A stretch of 64,000 nucleotides of DNA. Source: Tetrahymena thermophila SB210. Lineage: Eukaryota > Ciliophora > Oligohymenophorea > Hymenostomatida > Tetrahymenidae. Shown here in pieces: positions 33,801 through 46,527 of this stretch. Every line of letters starts with the position of its first letter. The first letter of the stretch is position 1. The stretch is taken from assembly GCF_000189635.1 (NCBI RefSeq), contig NW_002476571.1, positions 845,186-909,185 on the forward strand. Reading direction: 5' to 3'. A program made the position numbers and the translations under genes. The notes beneath the pieces are model-generated. The model did not search any database, was not told where the DNA came from, and saw only the letters and a program-made list of their open reading frames with translations.

Positions 33801-36800
33801 CTCAAAATTTTTCTTTTTAGGAGAAAATTTAGCTTTGTTATGATAACTTTCTAATAATTATTGGCTTATTTAAATAGATTAATCAGATGCAACCTAATTT
33901 TTAGTCAAAACATTTCTTTCTGATTCAAGTTTATTGATTATAGAAAACTGTGAACCGTCTATCGCATTTTAGCTATATATTTTATTTGAGTTATCATATT
34001 TTGATTGATTACCATCTGAAGGTCTAAATGATTCTATATCATCAGAAATTTAGGACTTGTTTTAGTTTAAAAAAGACAAGCTCAAATCATCTAAAATGCT
34101 CTATTGAAATTTATGGCTGTGATTTGCTTTTCCAAATTTATTTTAATCTAACTCCTTCAGCTACTTAAAAATAGAACTTTCTATTTCTATCATAGAACCA
34201 CCATTTTCGAAATTTTCATATTCTTCTTTGAACTGTAAAACTGTTGTATTATTTTCTGATACTTACTTATTCTCATTCTATTTTAATAAATAAAAAATTA
34301 ATAAATTAATAAACAAATGAATGAATGAATGAATGAATGAATGAATGAATGGCTCATTCAATTTTATTGTTTAACCAAACAAAATTAATTTTGTAAGTTT
34401 AAATAAAATGCTAAGAAATAACAGAATAATTAAAATTCATTTAAATTTAAACAATTTTAGATGAAATAAATACCATAATTTTTTTTTCGTTGTTCATATT
34501 TTTTTAATCGTGTTTAACTCTGTCTAATTCAATCGAAGGCTATTTAATTGTCAACCGTTTAATTATACTCTTTTTTTTATTTTTTTAAGAAAATATCGAT
34601 TTGATTTAGTTTTTATTGACATTAAAGCTATCATTATTCTAATAATCTTTAGAATTGAGTTTCTTGAAAAAGTCACGCTCAGAGGATTGTGGAGTATTTA
34701 ATAATTTATCTTCTTTATAGATTTTTTAATTAGCAAAATTAGCACTTAAAGTAGCATTAGCATAAGTCTTTGCATCTAAATCTCTTTCAGTTTCTGCCAT
34801 ACTTTGAGAACCATTTTAGTTTTTCAAATCAATCATTTTGTCTATCAAAAGAATGTAATACTTGATGTCTTTGTATTGCAAAGATTTCTGCTTTTTAATG
34901 ATTTTAAAATCTATCAAAAAGCTTTTAAACATTATGCTTGGTTACTATTTTAAAAAAAATATTTAATATTTTAATTATTACAAATAAAATATTAATATTA
35001 CACTTTTGATTGAGGATCTTTTTGATCTGAATGATCTAAGAGATTAATTACTCTGTTGCTATAGCTTTTCATTTATTTCTGCTTAAGATTTAAAGTAATG
35101 AAAGGTTGGTAAATTTATTTTTATATTTTGATAGTATAAATTATCGATTTGATCTAAATTGCTAATTTCATTTTATATTTTTTCAAATTCTTCCATCGCT
35201 TCATTCATATCAAAACCTTAAAGTGTCTAAATTGTTGGATAATTTTCAAGTCCTATTTTTTCTAATAACTCAAAATTCACATTTTCGATAGCACTAATAA
35301 TAATTAAAAAATTTTTATAATAATTTCTTTCAAAATAAAATTAAGAGTTTATTCAATGCTTTTCACCTTTATTATTTGGATTTCAGAAATAATTTTTAAA
35401 TTTAATTCTCAGTAAATTTGCTTAATTAAATTAATATTTATTTTTAGGTAAAATTGTTTCTAAAATTTTTGTGCAATTTTTTAAAAAATTATAGAATGAA
35501 CAAAAATATTTTCAAAGTTTTTAAAATTTTTACTAAAAAATAAAAAATTTAATTAATGCTTTTAAAATAATTCATTTATTTTTTTTATTCTAAATAAAAT
35601 ATCTGACTTCAAATTTTTGAAATGCATTTTAAGTTTAAAAAAATAAAGTGTAAATTTACTTATTTTCGTTAACTATAATCTAGCCATCGAATTGAGCTGA
35701 TGATTTTGTTTTTTAGAAAAATACAAAGAAACCAATTTGTGATAAGTCTATGAAGTTGATACTTATAAACATCTAAATTGGGATTATCCACCCAAAATCA
35801 TGTCGTAAGTGACCTTGTTTTAATTCTTAAAGCATTTTATTACTTTCACCAGCTTTTAAATACTGAAAGGATTATTAAATATAGAAATTTATAAGTAAAA
35901 TATTTACTTCGTTAACTAAATCATCGTGATAGAATGCAACTATACTCGGTATAATTTAATTTAAATTCTTGTGATATTAAAATTCTTGTCTTGAATATCC
36001 AAGCAGTTTAGGAAGTTGTTAAGAAAACCATAACACTTCACCGGAGCCTTTAGAATAACCTATTTGCAGAGAATAAATTGAATTTGAAAAAATTTGCATT
36101 ATAGTGTTTGATCCGAGAAGTAAGTTCATGTCAATTGTTTTACTAAATTGCCTTCTTTGCATAATGTCAGAAGCTTTTCTTAAGTCGCTCTTGATTTCGC
36201 TTAAAAAAAAGCAAAGAAGAGATTGGTTATCTCTTGTAGGAATTTTCTCATAAAAGCAAGTTAATTTATGTTCACATCCCTATAAGAATTATTGATATTT
36301 ATCATTAATGTTCTTAAATATTTAGATAGAATCTACTCCATTTTTTATAGTATTTAAGGTCTATTCAATTTGTCAAAAATCATTATTTAATTTATAAAAA
36401 TTTACAAATAATGAAAAGTACTTCTATTTTTAAGGATATTGCATCTAGCACAGCAGCTGAATTTTCTTATTTTATTTTTTCCACTTCAAAAAATAAGTTG
36501 CAAGCTTACAAGGTATTATAAATTTCTCTTTTTGAATCTAATTCTTATCTTCAAAAATTAATGAAAATTAAATTAACTTTTTTATCCATTAAATATTTAA
36601 TTTTTCAATATTTTTAATAAATTTAAATTAATTATTAAAAAATGTAGATATTTTATTGTATTTATTAAAAGGATTAAATTAAATCAATTAAAGTATTTTA
36701 AACAATTTATTTTTTAAAGATTAAATTATCTTTTATTTTTTTTAGAGAGAAAATATTTTATTTTCACTTAAAATCTGATTTTTATTGTTTTTGAAAAATT

Positions 36801-38343
36801 AATATTTTTAATAAAGAATGAATTGTTAAATTTAAAAATACTGATAATGTTCATCCATAGATTGCTTGATACTGTCTAAAAATACATTTAAGCCTGCCTT
36901 AAACCAAAACCCTCTGACGATTTTAACATTTAGAGATATTTACATTTACTACTTTTGACTAAGAATTTTGATAACTTTTTGTAAACTGTATAAATTCTTT
37001 TTTTAAAGGATCATGAATTTAATTAAGATAAAGAATTAACATGAGACTTGGTTCTAAGTTATATAATTTTCAAGAGTTAAAATATTTTAACATGCATTAC
37101 TTAATATGCTAGTTATAATCTATGCATTTATTTCAAAGCTTCCATCTTAGATACCTATTATTTTATTTACGTTTTTGCAAAAGCATGAAACCTATACACA
37201 TTTGATAGAGTGCTATTCGTAGAAACTAATAATCAACAATTTATAGAATTTACTTTAAAATAAACTATTTTTATATCTAGTAAAAAAAGCTAGTTAAAGA
37301 GAGAAATAGTGAACTTTCATTAAATTTTAATATCTTATTTGTATTTTTTTTTAAGACTCCTCCTCATTTAAGGTAGAATGCATTACGATTTTATTAAACT
37401 TATTATTGTAATATTTTAAATAGCACAAGCAGGTAATTGGTAAAATCAGAATTGAAATTACTAAAAAAGACTTTTAAGATATAAATTTAAAATAGCACTA
37501 TAAAATTTAACCTAAAATAATTCCTATTATCAGCATATTCAACCCAATAACATTGGCACATATTTTTACTTGATCTGAAAAGGGTATATTCATTTGAAAA
37601 TCTTTAGCAACTAAAATAAAGAATATTAAGCAAAATATAATCACGAAAATCATTCCTCCATGCTAATTTTAGAAGTCCAAGTACAATGTAAAAATGATAA
37701 TATGTTTTAAAATTTATGAAATAGCGTGCTCTTTTGTAAAAATCATTCGAGAAAGACCTTTTTCAAATATATTCACACAACAATCTGAAAATTATAGTTA
37801 GTAGAAGCTAGCAATCTAGGCTAAAAGTATAAGCAAAGTTCCAAAAACAGCTTGGGATGGATTAGAGTTTAATATATTGTTAGATTACGAATTGCTAATA
37901 TTTTATGTAGATTTTTAAGTTGAAATTGATTAAAAATAGGGCATTAACTGCAAATAGCCGATTTCTAGAAGAACCAAAAATAGGAAATGATTATAGTAAG
38001 TGAAATAATAGTTTATAATCTTCCTAACAACTATATTAGATTTGAATTTTATTACAAAAAATAGAATCAATATTATACAAACTAGAGCAAAGGCTAAGCA
38101 AATTATATTTAAATTGTTATTCATCTAATCAGCTATGTAAGAAGAGGGCCTGCTTATGTAGAAAATTATCTATAAAAGTAATTATTGTTGATTAATTTGA
38201 GAATATTGTGTAAAAGCAAGAGATAGTATCTATAAGTAACCAAAGATAGTAACAAAAAAATTGAGCTCAGAAATTTCAAAATTTGATTCTAAAGTATGCA
38301 ATTTGAATTATCTTTTGTAAAATTTGAATAGTAGTTTTTTCAT
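30821..38343 (-). CDS. Large multi-pass membrane protein with PAS domain (ciliate TmcB/TmcC-like family)
   Basis: It starts at the ATG complementary to 38341-38343 (MKKLLFKFYKRQFKLHTLES) and stops at 30821-30823. The N-terminal ~350 residues contain many membrane helices, e.g. IICLAFALVCIILILFFVIK and LNMLIIGIILGQIL. Around 36150-35700 lies a PAS-like block, with GSGEVLWFSQQLPKLLGYSR preceded by LLGSNTIMQIFSNSIYSLQI. Next is a long Ser/Gln/Asn/Lys-rich linker (about 34900-32950). The C-terminal third has further helices (LIVLSITLWANLLFYFSF; LLFIIQLICIFLSYIIMQ; FFVILIINSIPFFAYIAV; LIIFSFGFIFLFTMLMTL) and the short tail FLLPTITLLND. This order matches a large ciliate family annotated as PAS or tiny-macrocysts-like proteins, thought to be sensory. 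One intron (34540-34620) uses an unusual GTCAAT donor. The role is inferred. Confidence 0.8.
34316..34352. repeat. (TGAA)n tetranucleotide microsatellite
   Basis: About nine uninterrupted copies of TGAA/ATGA. It lies within an intron (about 34290-34480) of the PAS membrane protein gene on the minus strand. Confidence 0.9.
34540..34620 (-). other. Intron with GTCAAT donor in the PAS membrane gene
   Basis: Without splicing, the frame after YQNNDSFN runs into TGA at 34529-34531. Removing this 81-nt GTCAAT...AAATAG segment (phase 0) joins it to PSIELDRVKHDQKNMNNEK and keeps the frame open for the remaining ~3.7 kb. The interval contains an A9 run on the coding strand, so a homopolymer error is the alternative. 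Confidence 0.6.
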
Positions 38344-39352
38344 TTTTAAAGCAAACGCATTCTACTTTTAAAAAAGAGCATAGTTTTATTAAAAACTCCT
38401 CATATGTGCCAAAGAGAATTTTAATTATTTTGAATTTGTTAATAAAAATCTTTAATAAATTAAAAAATCTTGTTATCTTCTTCTTTGTTTGTTTGTTTAT
38501 TTGTTTATTATTTATGATTGATTAGTAACTAATATTAATAGCTGTTTAAAAAACTTAAATTATCTAAGATTTTGTTTGAGCGTGCATTTTTGTAAATTTT
38601 TTATTGGATTGGTTAAGATTAAAACAAACTTTCTTAAATGTGTGTGTTTGTTCATTTTTAAGTAATTCAAAATATTTATTTTGTGCATTATAAACTTACT
38701 TACTTACTTAAAATCCAGTTTTATCAATTAAATATTCTTTCTTATTTTATCCAGTATTAATAGATAGATATTTTCCAATAAAAAGTATTTTTAACAAATA
38801 GAAACATAAAAAAGATATTTATTTTTAAAAGGGAGAGATTAAAAATAATAATCTAATTTTTTGAATGAAAATAAATTAACATTTCATAATATTTTCTTAT
38901 TTATTCTAGATTATTATATCAAAAACATTAATAAATAAAAAATTATTTATATATATCATAATTATGTTGATTTTTTAATTATTATAAAATTAAATTTAAC
39001 AAACAAATTTTTTACAATTTATAAATTTTGACTTTAAAAATAAAAAATGGTTTTGAAAAAGCTTAGAAAGTAGATAAGGTAAATATTTTTTGATAAATTA
39101 ACGAAATGTAATTCATATGAGTATATTAAAACACAGATAAATCTAGCATAGATTATTTATGTATTGAGAAAAATAGACTATTGATTCTAAAATTAATAGG
39201 TTTAAATAATTTATTTAATTTTAATCAGTTTAAAGCTAAGAAGACTTGATCTAGTTAAGTGGATGGATGGATGGATGGATATATGGATAAATGATAAAAA
39301 GATTAATTCAATAACTATTATTATTATTTATTTATTAAAATCATATCGTCTC
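38344..39352. other. Intergenic spacer, 1.0 kb
   Basis: AT-rich spacer upstream of the PAS membrane gene and downstream of the next minus-strand gene. It contains GTTTGTTTGTTTATTTG near 38487 and the GGAT repeat at 39261. No coding frame is seen. Confidence 0.6.
39261..39283. repeat. (GGAT)n microsatellite
   Basis: About five and a half tandem copies of GGAT in the intergenic spacer just downstream of a minus-strand gene. Confidence 0.9.
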
Positions 39353-42300
39353 TCACTTTTTATCCCTAGAGCTTCTAGTTTCCTTTATGTAACTATCAAT
39401 ATCTTTAAATTTATGGACACCAGTCTTTTTTAAAACTTTTCTCTTAGAATCTTTTTCGATAATTTTTACATCAGTCAAGTTTTCAATGATTTTTTCTGCA
39501 ACATCTTCTTCATTTAAGGTTTCAACCTTTTCTTCCTATTGTTCTTATTGCTATTGTTGCTCTTTAACTTCATTGGTTTTAGTTCCTTTCTTTCCTTTGC
39601 CCTTAGCACCATCTTCAGGAGTGGCAACATCAGCAGCAGCTACGGTTTCTGTGGGCTTTTATTCTGTTTATTTACCTTATTATTGCTTTTATGGTTTTTG
39701 GTTAACTTGATATTGCTAATTGGTCATTTCTACGGGTTTTTTAGTGTTTCTCTTTTTGATTTTATCTTATAAGAGCTATTGTCTGATTTATTCTTGCCTT
39801 TAATTATAATTAAAAAATAAAGAAAGGTTTATTAAAAACAAAGCGATTACTTTTAAGAGGAGAACAAAGTTTCTACTTATCCCTTCATGAAAGACTTTAA
39901 CATTTCTTCAGAGATGCTGTTAACAATTCTATTTTATTTAAAATGAGTTAGTTTTTCAAAATTGATTTCAAGTAATATTTTTTATTGCTAATGCTTACCT
40001 GTAAGAAGTTAATTTGGTGTAATCATTGACTTTAGCAGGGTTTTTAAGCAAATATTTAAGGAGGTCAGAGTAATCAGATGGAGTTTCGTTTCTAGCAAAA
40101 AGAGCAGCAAAATCGTTAACTTCTTGAACATCGATGTTAATTTTATCATTATAAATTTGTTCATTGAGAATTCTAATTGTTAATTAAGCAAGAGGTTTAG
40201 GATGTTTCTTGAAAATTTCAAGCAAGCATTTAATTAATTCAACTCCAAATTCAACTTTTTAATCAATGAGTTAGTCGTATAGTTAAACAATATCTTCAGG
40301 GTTGTCATCCATACTCTTAAAACCTAGTTTAATTTAAAATAAAAATTAATTTTGTCATAAACTATATCAAAATTTACCTTGAATGTAATCTTATTCGTTT
40401 AGGGAATATTTCATATTAGTAAGTTCGTTGAAAAGAGGACGAGCATAGTGATTCAATCCTGTGGAAGTGAGTTTTTACATGTACAATCTAAAGAGTGATT
40501 AAATAATATCTCTTTATTCTTATTTGAATTTGTCAGAAAGTTATGTGTTTGCTTCTGAGCTGAGTTTTTCGTCATAATTAATTTTTCTGGCAAGGAAGAA
40601 ATCTCTAAATCTTTCAAGCATAGACATTAACTTGTTAATATTCTTGATACGGATAAGAGAATTGATATAGCTTTCAATAATCTTGTTTTCGAATTTTCTG
40701 TTAATGTTAGAGTTCAAATAAACTCTGACTAAAGTTTCAATGTCTTCGTGAACTTCTTCGAAAGTCTTGAGGTTATTTAATAATTAAACGAATTATTATT
40801 GAGTGATTTTGGAGTTAGGATCATTAACTAAAAGATAAGTGAATTCGAATAAAGTTAATCCGAGCTTTTATTCTCTACAGATCTTAACTATTAAATCTAA
40901 AGTTGACTTGTCTAACTTAGCACGATAAGTTACAATATGAGTTAAAATCTTCTTGAAGAATCTTCTCTTGTAGTGTACACTGCATACTTCAAGGAGAGAG
41001 TTGTATCCGATATATTCAAGAGCTCTTCCAAATACAGTTTCTTCTAAATATTATTTGTAATCACGTTATAGATCACCTAAACGAAGAGTTTTTAAGTTAA
41101 TTAAGGTTCTGTTGTCACTGAAATCTTCCTTAGAGATCAAATTTTCAAGGTTGCTGTGTTTCTTGTACAACTAAGGAGTAGTGAATGCCTTATAAAGCAA
41201 ATACTTTCCTTCAGGATATTCATGAACGAAATCCTTGGGCATGACAGTAAGACCATTAATGCTATTAAAATTATAAAATATTTTTAATAAATAAATTTAA
41301 TAAAACAAAATTATTGTTTTTTATCACAAAATTATTGTTTTTTATCACAAAATTAAATACAAAAGAATTTATTTTTTAATATTTAAAAAAAAATATATAT
41401 TTAGGTCAAAATTCATTAATTTATTTATTATTAATAATTAATTACATGGAATCAAAACTAGATCTTTGGTCGTAAAGTTCTTTTTCTAATCTCAAAATAC
41501 CTTCATCAAGGTTGGTAAGATTGCCAAAGAAGTCTGCAAAGAATTATTAGTTTTGGCCTTTAGTGAAAACAGAGGGAACTTCTTTAACTTCTTTTTTAGC
41601 TTCTTAAGCTGGATTAACTGTTTGGTTTGCTTGGGCTTGGTTTTCGTCACTTTACAAATTCTTCATTTTCATGATATCTTCCTTGGTAACGAAGGGGTTG
41701 CTTTTTTCAGCAGCTCTGTCGATTTCTCTAACCTATTATATGAAATGATTGATTAAAAGGAATATTAAAATTTTAATTTACTTTAGCCATAAAATCAGAA
41801 AAGGCTTTAGATTGCTTGACTTCAGTTTAAACTTGAGCTTAGGTGTTTAATTAATCAGTATCATCTTGGAGGTCATCGATTTTTTTGTTTTCTGAAGAAG
41901 TGGAGAAACTATATTTGGAAACATTAAAGGTGGAAGCAGATGGTATGTTGATATTTCTGCTTTTGAAATAATTTCTGACAGAAGGTTCTTCATTTTTATA
42001 GGCTTCATCAAGAGTATTGTAAATAAAAGAGAACATTTAGTTGTAGTAGGCATTAGGATTAGTCTTTTTCAATTCTTCTAATTCCTTTTGTTTCTTTTTG
42101 GTGGCGATAGCAATATCATTGTTGAAGATGGATTCCTTTAATAAATTTTCAACAATAGCTTCTCTTTAGTTTGTTAAGTAAGTATCTTAGAATTAGACTA
42201 ATTTACTGTTAGAGAAGCTCTACTTTTCGACATTAAGTACATTACCTGATTCGTAACGGTAAGGAATATTTTCAGTTTAGTTAACTAAATCATAATTGAA

Positions 42301-44491
42301 ACAAATAACACCATTCTTGACAGCAAAAGCTGAATCAAAGTAAGTGAGACGTTAGAAGTCAATCTTTTGATAAGGTGAAGCATTAGAATGAGAGTTTTAT
42401 TTATTATTGTTGTTAAATAATTTTAAGGCTTCTTGTAAGTTGTTATAGTAAGTTTTGTTTTGCAATGTTTAAAGAATTTGAGGTAAATTTTCCTTAATAT
42501 AGTAGTCGAATTTGTGTTAGCTGAATGTTTAAATGTATTATTAGAAAAGATCATTCATATTGGTATGATTTTCAGCTAAACGAGCGAGGATCAAAATATG
42601 ATATGAAATACTTGTTAAGGCCAAATCGTAATTCTCAAAGCTGAAGAAGTTATCACATAAATAGTGTTATAATGAAGTGCTTATTCCTAATTTAATCTTC
42701 AAATTGAGTAATTCGTGAAGTCTGCTTGAAAAGTCTTATTTGGATTTCTCATTCAAATGACCAAAGTGAATTCTTGAGAAATGCTTGCTTATTTCGCCAG
42801 CTTCTAATAAACTCTATTTTTAATAAAGAAATAATATAATTCTCGTTACATTAAGTTAATGTTTATTTATGCTCTATCAAAGTTCTTATCTCAAATAAAA
42901 TTTCTTTTATTTATTGAGCAAAAAAACCATTCAAATACCATTTATCAATAATAAATATTCATTTAAAAAAAACAATATCCTGAATTCTATTTTGAACACA
43001 TTTTTATTACTTTAACATAATTTTCAATAATATGAAGTTTTTTATAATTTAATATCTTCTATTTTAAGCAAGCAAATAATATTCATTTTTAATAAACTAT
43101 CTTTAATTCTGTTTATCCTCATAATAATTTAATTTTTATACTATTTTAATCATAAGCATGCTATCATTTTAAAATTTAGATGCTAACTCTATTTAAACTT
43201 TTTCAATTTTAAAGAATATGACTTTTTTAATTTAAAATCAATTACAGAAATATTAAGACGAACGAGGTTATGAGCAGCAAAAAAGACTAGGAGATAGTTA
43301 AGCTTTGTGTTTTATTCAGCACGGATATCGTAGATGAATTGAGAAACTATTTCCTTATCTGCAGAAGTGAATTTTTGGGTAAAGTTGCTGTTTTTAACGA
43401 AAAAGTTCTTGTGATATTTTAATAACTCAAAAAGAGGGTAGAAGTCAGGATCCTATTTGCACTTCTTGAAAATTTAAACAACATCTTATTGCATGAGAAC
43501 ATTTTAGTTAGCCTAGAAGTATTTTTTGTTGTAGAATTAAGGTATGACCTTGAGGAGCTCCTTAGTAAAAATTAAAGTCCTATTAAATAAATACAAATTA
43601 ATTTCATATTATATTTGCTTGACAGACAAACAAACAAACTATCTTAAAATAAAAAGATCAAAGGTATTGATTTTTGTATCTAAAAACTGTGTGTTGATTT
43701 AATCAAAGTAAACAAAGAGATGATGAAATATATTACTTTAAGTCTTTTTCATGAATGAAGAATGTTTATTCCTTATAATTAGCAGCTTAAACGAGCTCTT
43801 CAATACTTTAGACAATTTCTTCATTTATTCCGCTTTCTTGGATTTTCTTGAAATAAGAACTCATCTTACCTCTAATATTCTATATTAAAAGAATGATTAA
43901 TTATTTATTTCATAATTATCACTTAAAATAGTAAAAATAAACTCCTCTTTTTGACATAACTGTTTTAATCCATATTTAAATTATCAAAATTAATCAAGAT
44001 ACTCTTTATTCATCGTCTTGCAATAAATATCTCATGGCTTTTTCTTGCTATTCAGTCAAATTTAAACAAGAAAATATATTGAGAGGCATGTGTTTCTCAA
44101 GACTTTCTAGTTACTTATTATAATATTCGACGGAGTCTTCAACATTGACACCGAATGGGATAGGCTTATAATCTTCAAAGCCTTCTTAAGATGTACGAAT
44201 TTGCTTGCTATATGTTTCTCTAACGAAAGTCTTTTTATTTGCTCTTCTTTTAGAATCTCCATGTTCTTCCCCTTCTTCATTCAATTCAGATTTTTCTAAA
44301 TCTTCATCAACTTCTCCTTCATCATCTTTCTTGAATTTTTTAGGACGAACGGGTTTCTTAACTTCTTCATCTTCTTCTTCCTCAATATCTTACTTAGAAG
44401 TAAATAAAGCAGCTACTTTCTCGAGTTTTTTCCCTTTTAAAACAATCAAATTCTGTTGCTATCTGCTCAAGCTTGAGATCAACCTTAACAT
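39353..44491 (-). CDS. Large probable mitochondrial protein with helical-repeat character, function unknown
   Basis: The only in-frame ATG after an upstream TGA is at 44489-44491 (complement). The gene ends RSSRDKK-TGA at 39353-39355. The N terminus MLRLISSLSRQQQNLIVLKG is basic, Ser-rich and free of acidic residues, like a mitochondrial presequence. An acidic/Lys stretch (DIEEEEDEEVKKPVRPKKFK) follows. About 1,300 residues of short amphipathic helices come next, for example RRFFKKILTHIVTYRAKLDK and INKLMSMLERFRDFFLARK; they read like TPR/PPR/HEAT-type repeats but match no consensus I can name. The C-terminal ~130 residues are low-complexity (KGKGKKGTKTNEVKEQQQQQ) and very basic/acidic mixed. 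At least six introns are visible, e.g. between QDDEQR and NIRGKMSSYF near 43865-44000. RNA-binding or a ribosome-associated role is a guess from the repeats and Lys tail. Confidence 0.65.
41307..41355. repeat. 21-bp tandem repeat in an intron
   Basis: AAAATTATTGTTTTTTATCA(C) occurs twice in a row (41307-41327, 41328-41348) plus a partial third copy, in an intron (about 41270-41445) of the large mitochondrial-looking protein gene. Confidence 0.85.
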
Positions 44492-46527
44492 TTCCAATTT
44501 AAAATAATATAATACTTCTTCTGTCTTGTTTCTATCTTTTTCTTTATTTTCTTTTAGATATTTCTAATCAATCAATATTTGATTGTTAAAGCGCTTTAGA
44601 TCTTTTTATTTTTTGCCTTTCTAACTTTATATTAAAACATGATATATTCATTAAAATGAATGAAACCCTTAAATCACTCATTTACTAACTCATCCATTTA
44701 TTAAAGAAATAAATTAACCTATTGCAAAATTTAAGATCAATACATACATATACAAATTCATAAATTATATAGATATATGTATGTATGTCCTGCATAATTA
44801 ACAATTATTGCTTTATTTTTGATGCATTTCTATCTATTTTCATTATATTCTTCTAGGCATTTTCAAATTTCTTTTAAATATCTTTTGTATCAATCAAAAA
44901 TCTTTTTATCTTTCTCTCTTCATCTATTTATTTATCAAGCTATCAACCAAAACAAAAATAAAAATAAAAAAGAATCTATTAATCTTTCTCTCTATCTTCT
45001 TCTACTTTTAAATTTTAATTTATGATAAATTTTCCATATTTCATCACTACTTCATTTTTAATGTATAAAATATTTATCTTTTACTTTTTCGAATATTCTA
45101 TTTAATTTAATTTAGCTTATCTCTGCAAATTATCAATAAAATATAAATAACATCTTCTTCATCTTTAAATTTCAAAAAAAATTAACTACAAAATATTAAG
45201 TTTAGATTTTAAAAGTCAAAGTAAATAAATTTAATTCTAAAATCTAAAATTATTTTGATTTTATCTATTAAAGAAAGTAAACAGGGGAAATTTATGAAAC
45301 AAAAACATTGAATTTTCAAATAAAAATTAAAAATGATAAAATAATTAATTTTTTTCCAAAAGTCTTTTGAATAATTTTAAAAATCAAATCAACATCTTAA
45401 ATTAATAAATCAAAATTAATTAAGAAATTTTATTAAAATTTTTAATATATTTTTCTAAAAATAATTATTTTTAAAATGTTTGTTCCTTATATTTCCATAA
45501 TACCCAGGTACATACACAATTTCAAATTTAATCTTAATAGTTAAAATTTGGGTATAATATTTGATGATTGTTAAAATGAAATCATAAAATATTTTGAATC
45601 TATTATAATAAAATAAGCAGAGTTTTTTATGTAAATATGAATACTAATAAACATTATTATTTAATTTTAACAAAACCTAATTTTGGTTGAATATAAAAAC
45701 AAACTGATTGAATTATAAAATGATCATAAAAATGTTTTGAAAATACTTTTAAAAAAAGTTTTTCATAAGATAATACCAAAATGAAAAAATATATACATAA
45801 TAAATTCTAATTGATTAAAGTGATTAATAAATTACTTGAATTTAAAACTAAACATTTAAATTTCAAGATCAAATATAATAATAAGTTGGTAGAATTTTGC
45901 ATTTAGTCATTCTTTTTATTACAAAAATTGGAATTATGGAAATATTTTATGTAATTTAATTTTTATTTAAATAGTTTATTTCTTTTACTTTTTCCTTATT
46001 TTTTGTTGATTTGTTTGATTATCATTAAATAAAACAATAAAAATATATGGCCAGCGATTAATGTACAATTTAAATTTTTTAAAAAGAATTATAAATTAAT
46101 CAGAACAAACCTATTAATAAGAGAGCTCTTTGCTTGTTAATATATGACTACTTTTACGGAATCATATGGTTATCAATTAGATAGATAGATAGATAAATAT
46201 ATATTAAAGGATAAAATTTTTTTTGAAATTTTATTATTAAGTTATCTGCTTTTAATAAAAATTTTTGTTTAGACTGATAATAATTAATTTTGTTTGTTGA
46301 GTTATTTACTTATTTAATTGTTAATCTTTAGTATAATCTGCTTAATTATTAAGAAATTTTTATTAATAGTTTGGTTTGTTATAAATAAGAAAAGGTTATT
46401 ATCTTGACAAAATTAATATAAAATTTATATATTTTATTTTAATTAGTGGTTGTTTGGTTGGTTGGTTGGTTTGTGGGTATGAATTGGAAGGAATAAGTTT
46501 TTTAGGAAAAAGCGAGGTGCTTTGTAA
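44492..46527. other. Intergenic spacer, 2.0 kb
   Basis: AT-rich spacer between two minus-strand genes. It contains an inverted repeat (listed at 44741-44785), an AGATAGATAGATAGATA run near 46180 and a GGTTGGTTGGTTGG run near 46455. Apparent short frames within it have repetitive Leu/Phe/Lys composition and are not believable genes. Confidence 0.55.
44741..44785. repeat. Inverted repeat, potential hairpin
   Basis: ACATACATATA at 44742-44752 is complementary to TATATGTATGT at 44775-44785 across a ~22-nt AT-rich loop. It lies about 250 bp upstream of the start of the mitochondrial-looking protein gene, so a 5'-region or cruciform role is possible. Confidence 0.6.

Noticed and set aside
44819-45025. 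68-codon plus-strand ORF in the spacer
   Set aside because: Low-complexity Leu/Ser/Phe/Lys content and no neighbouring exons.
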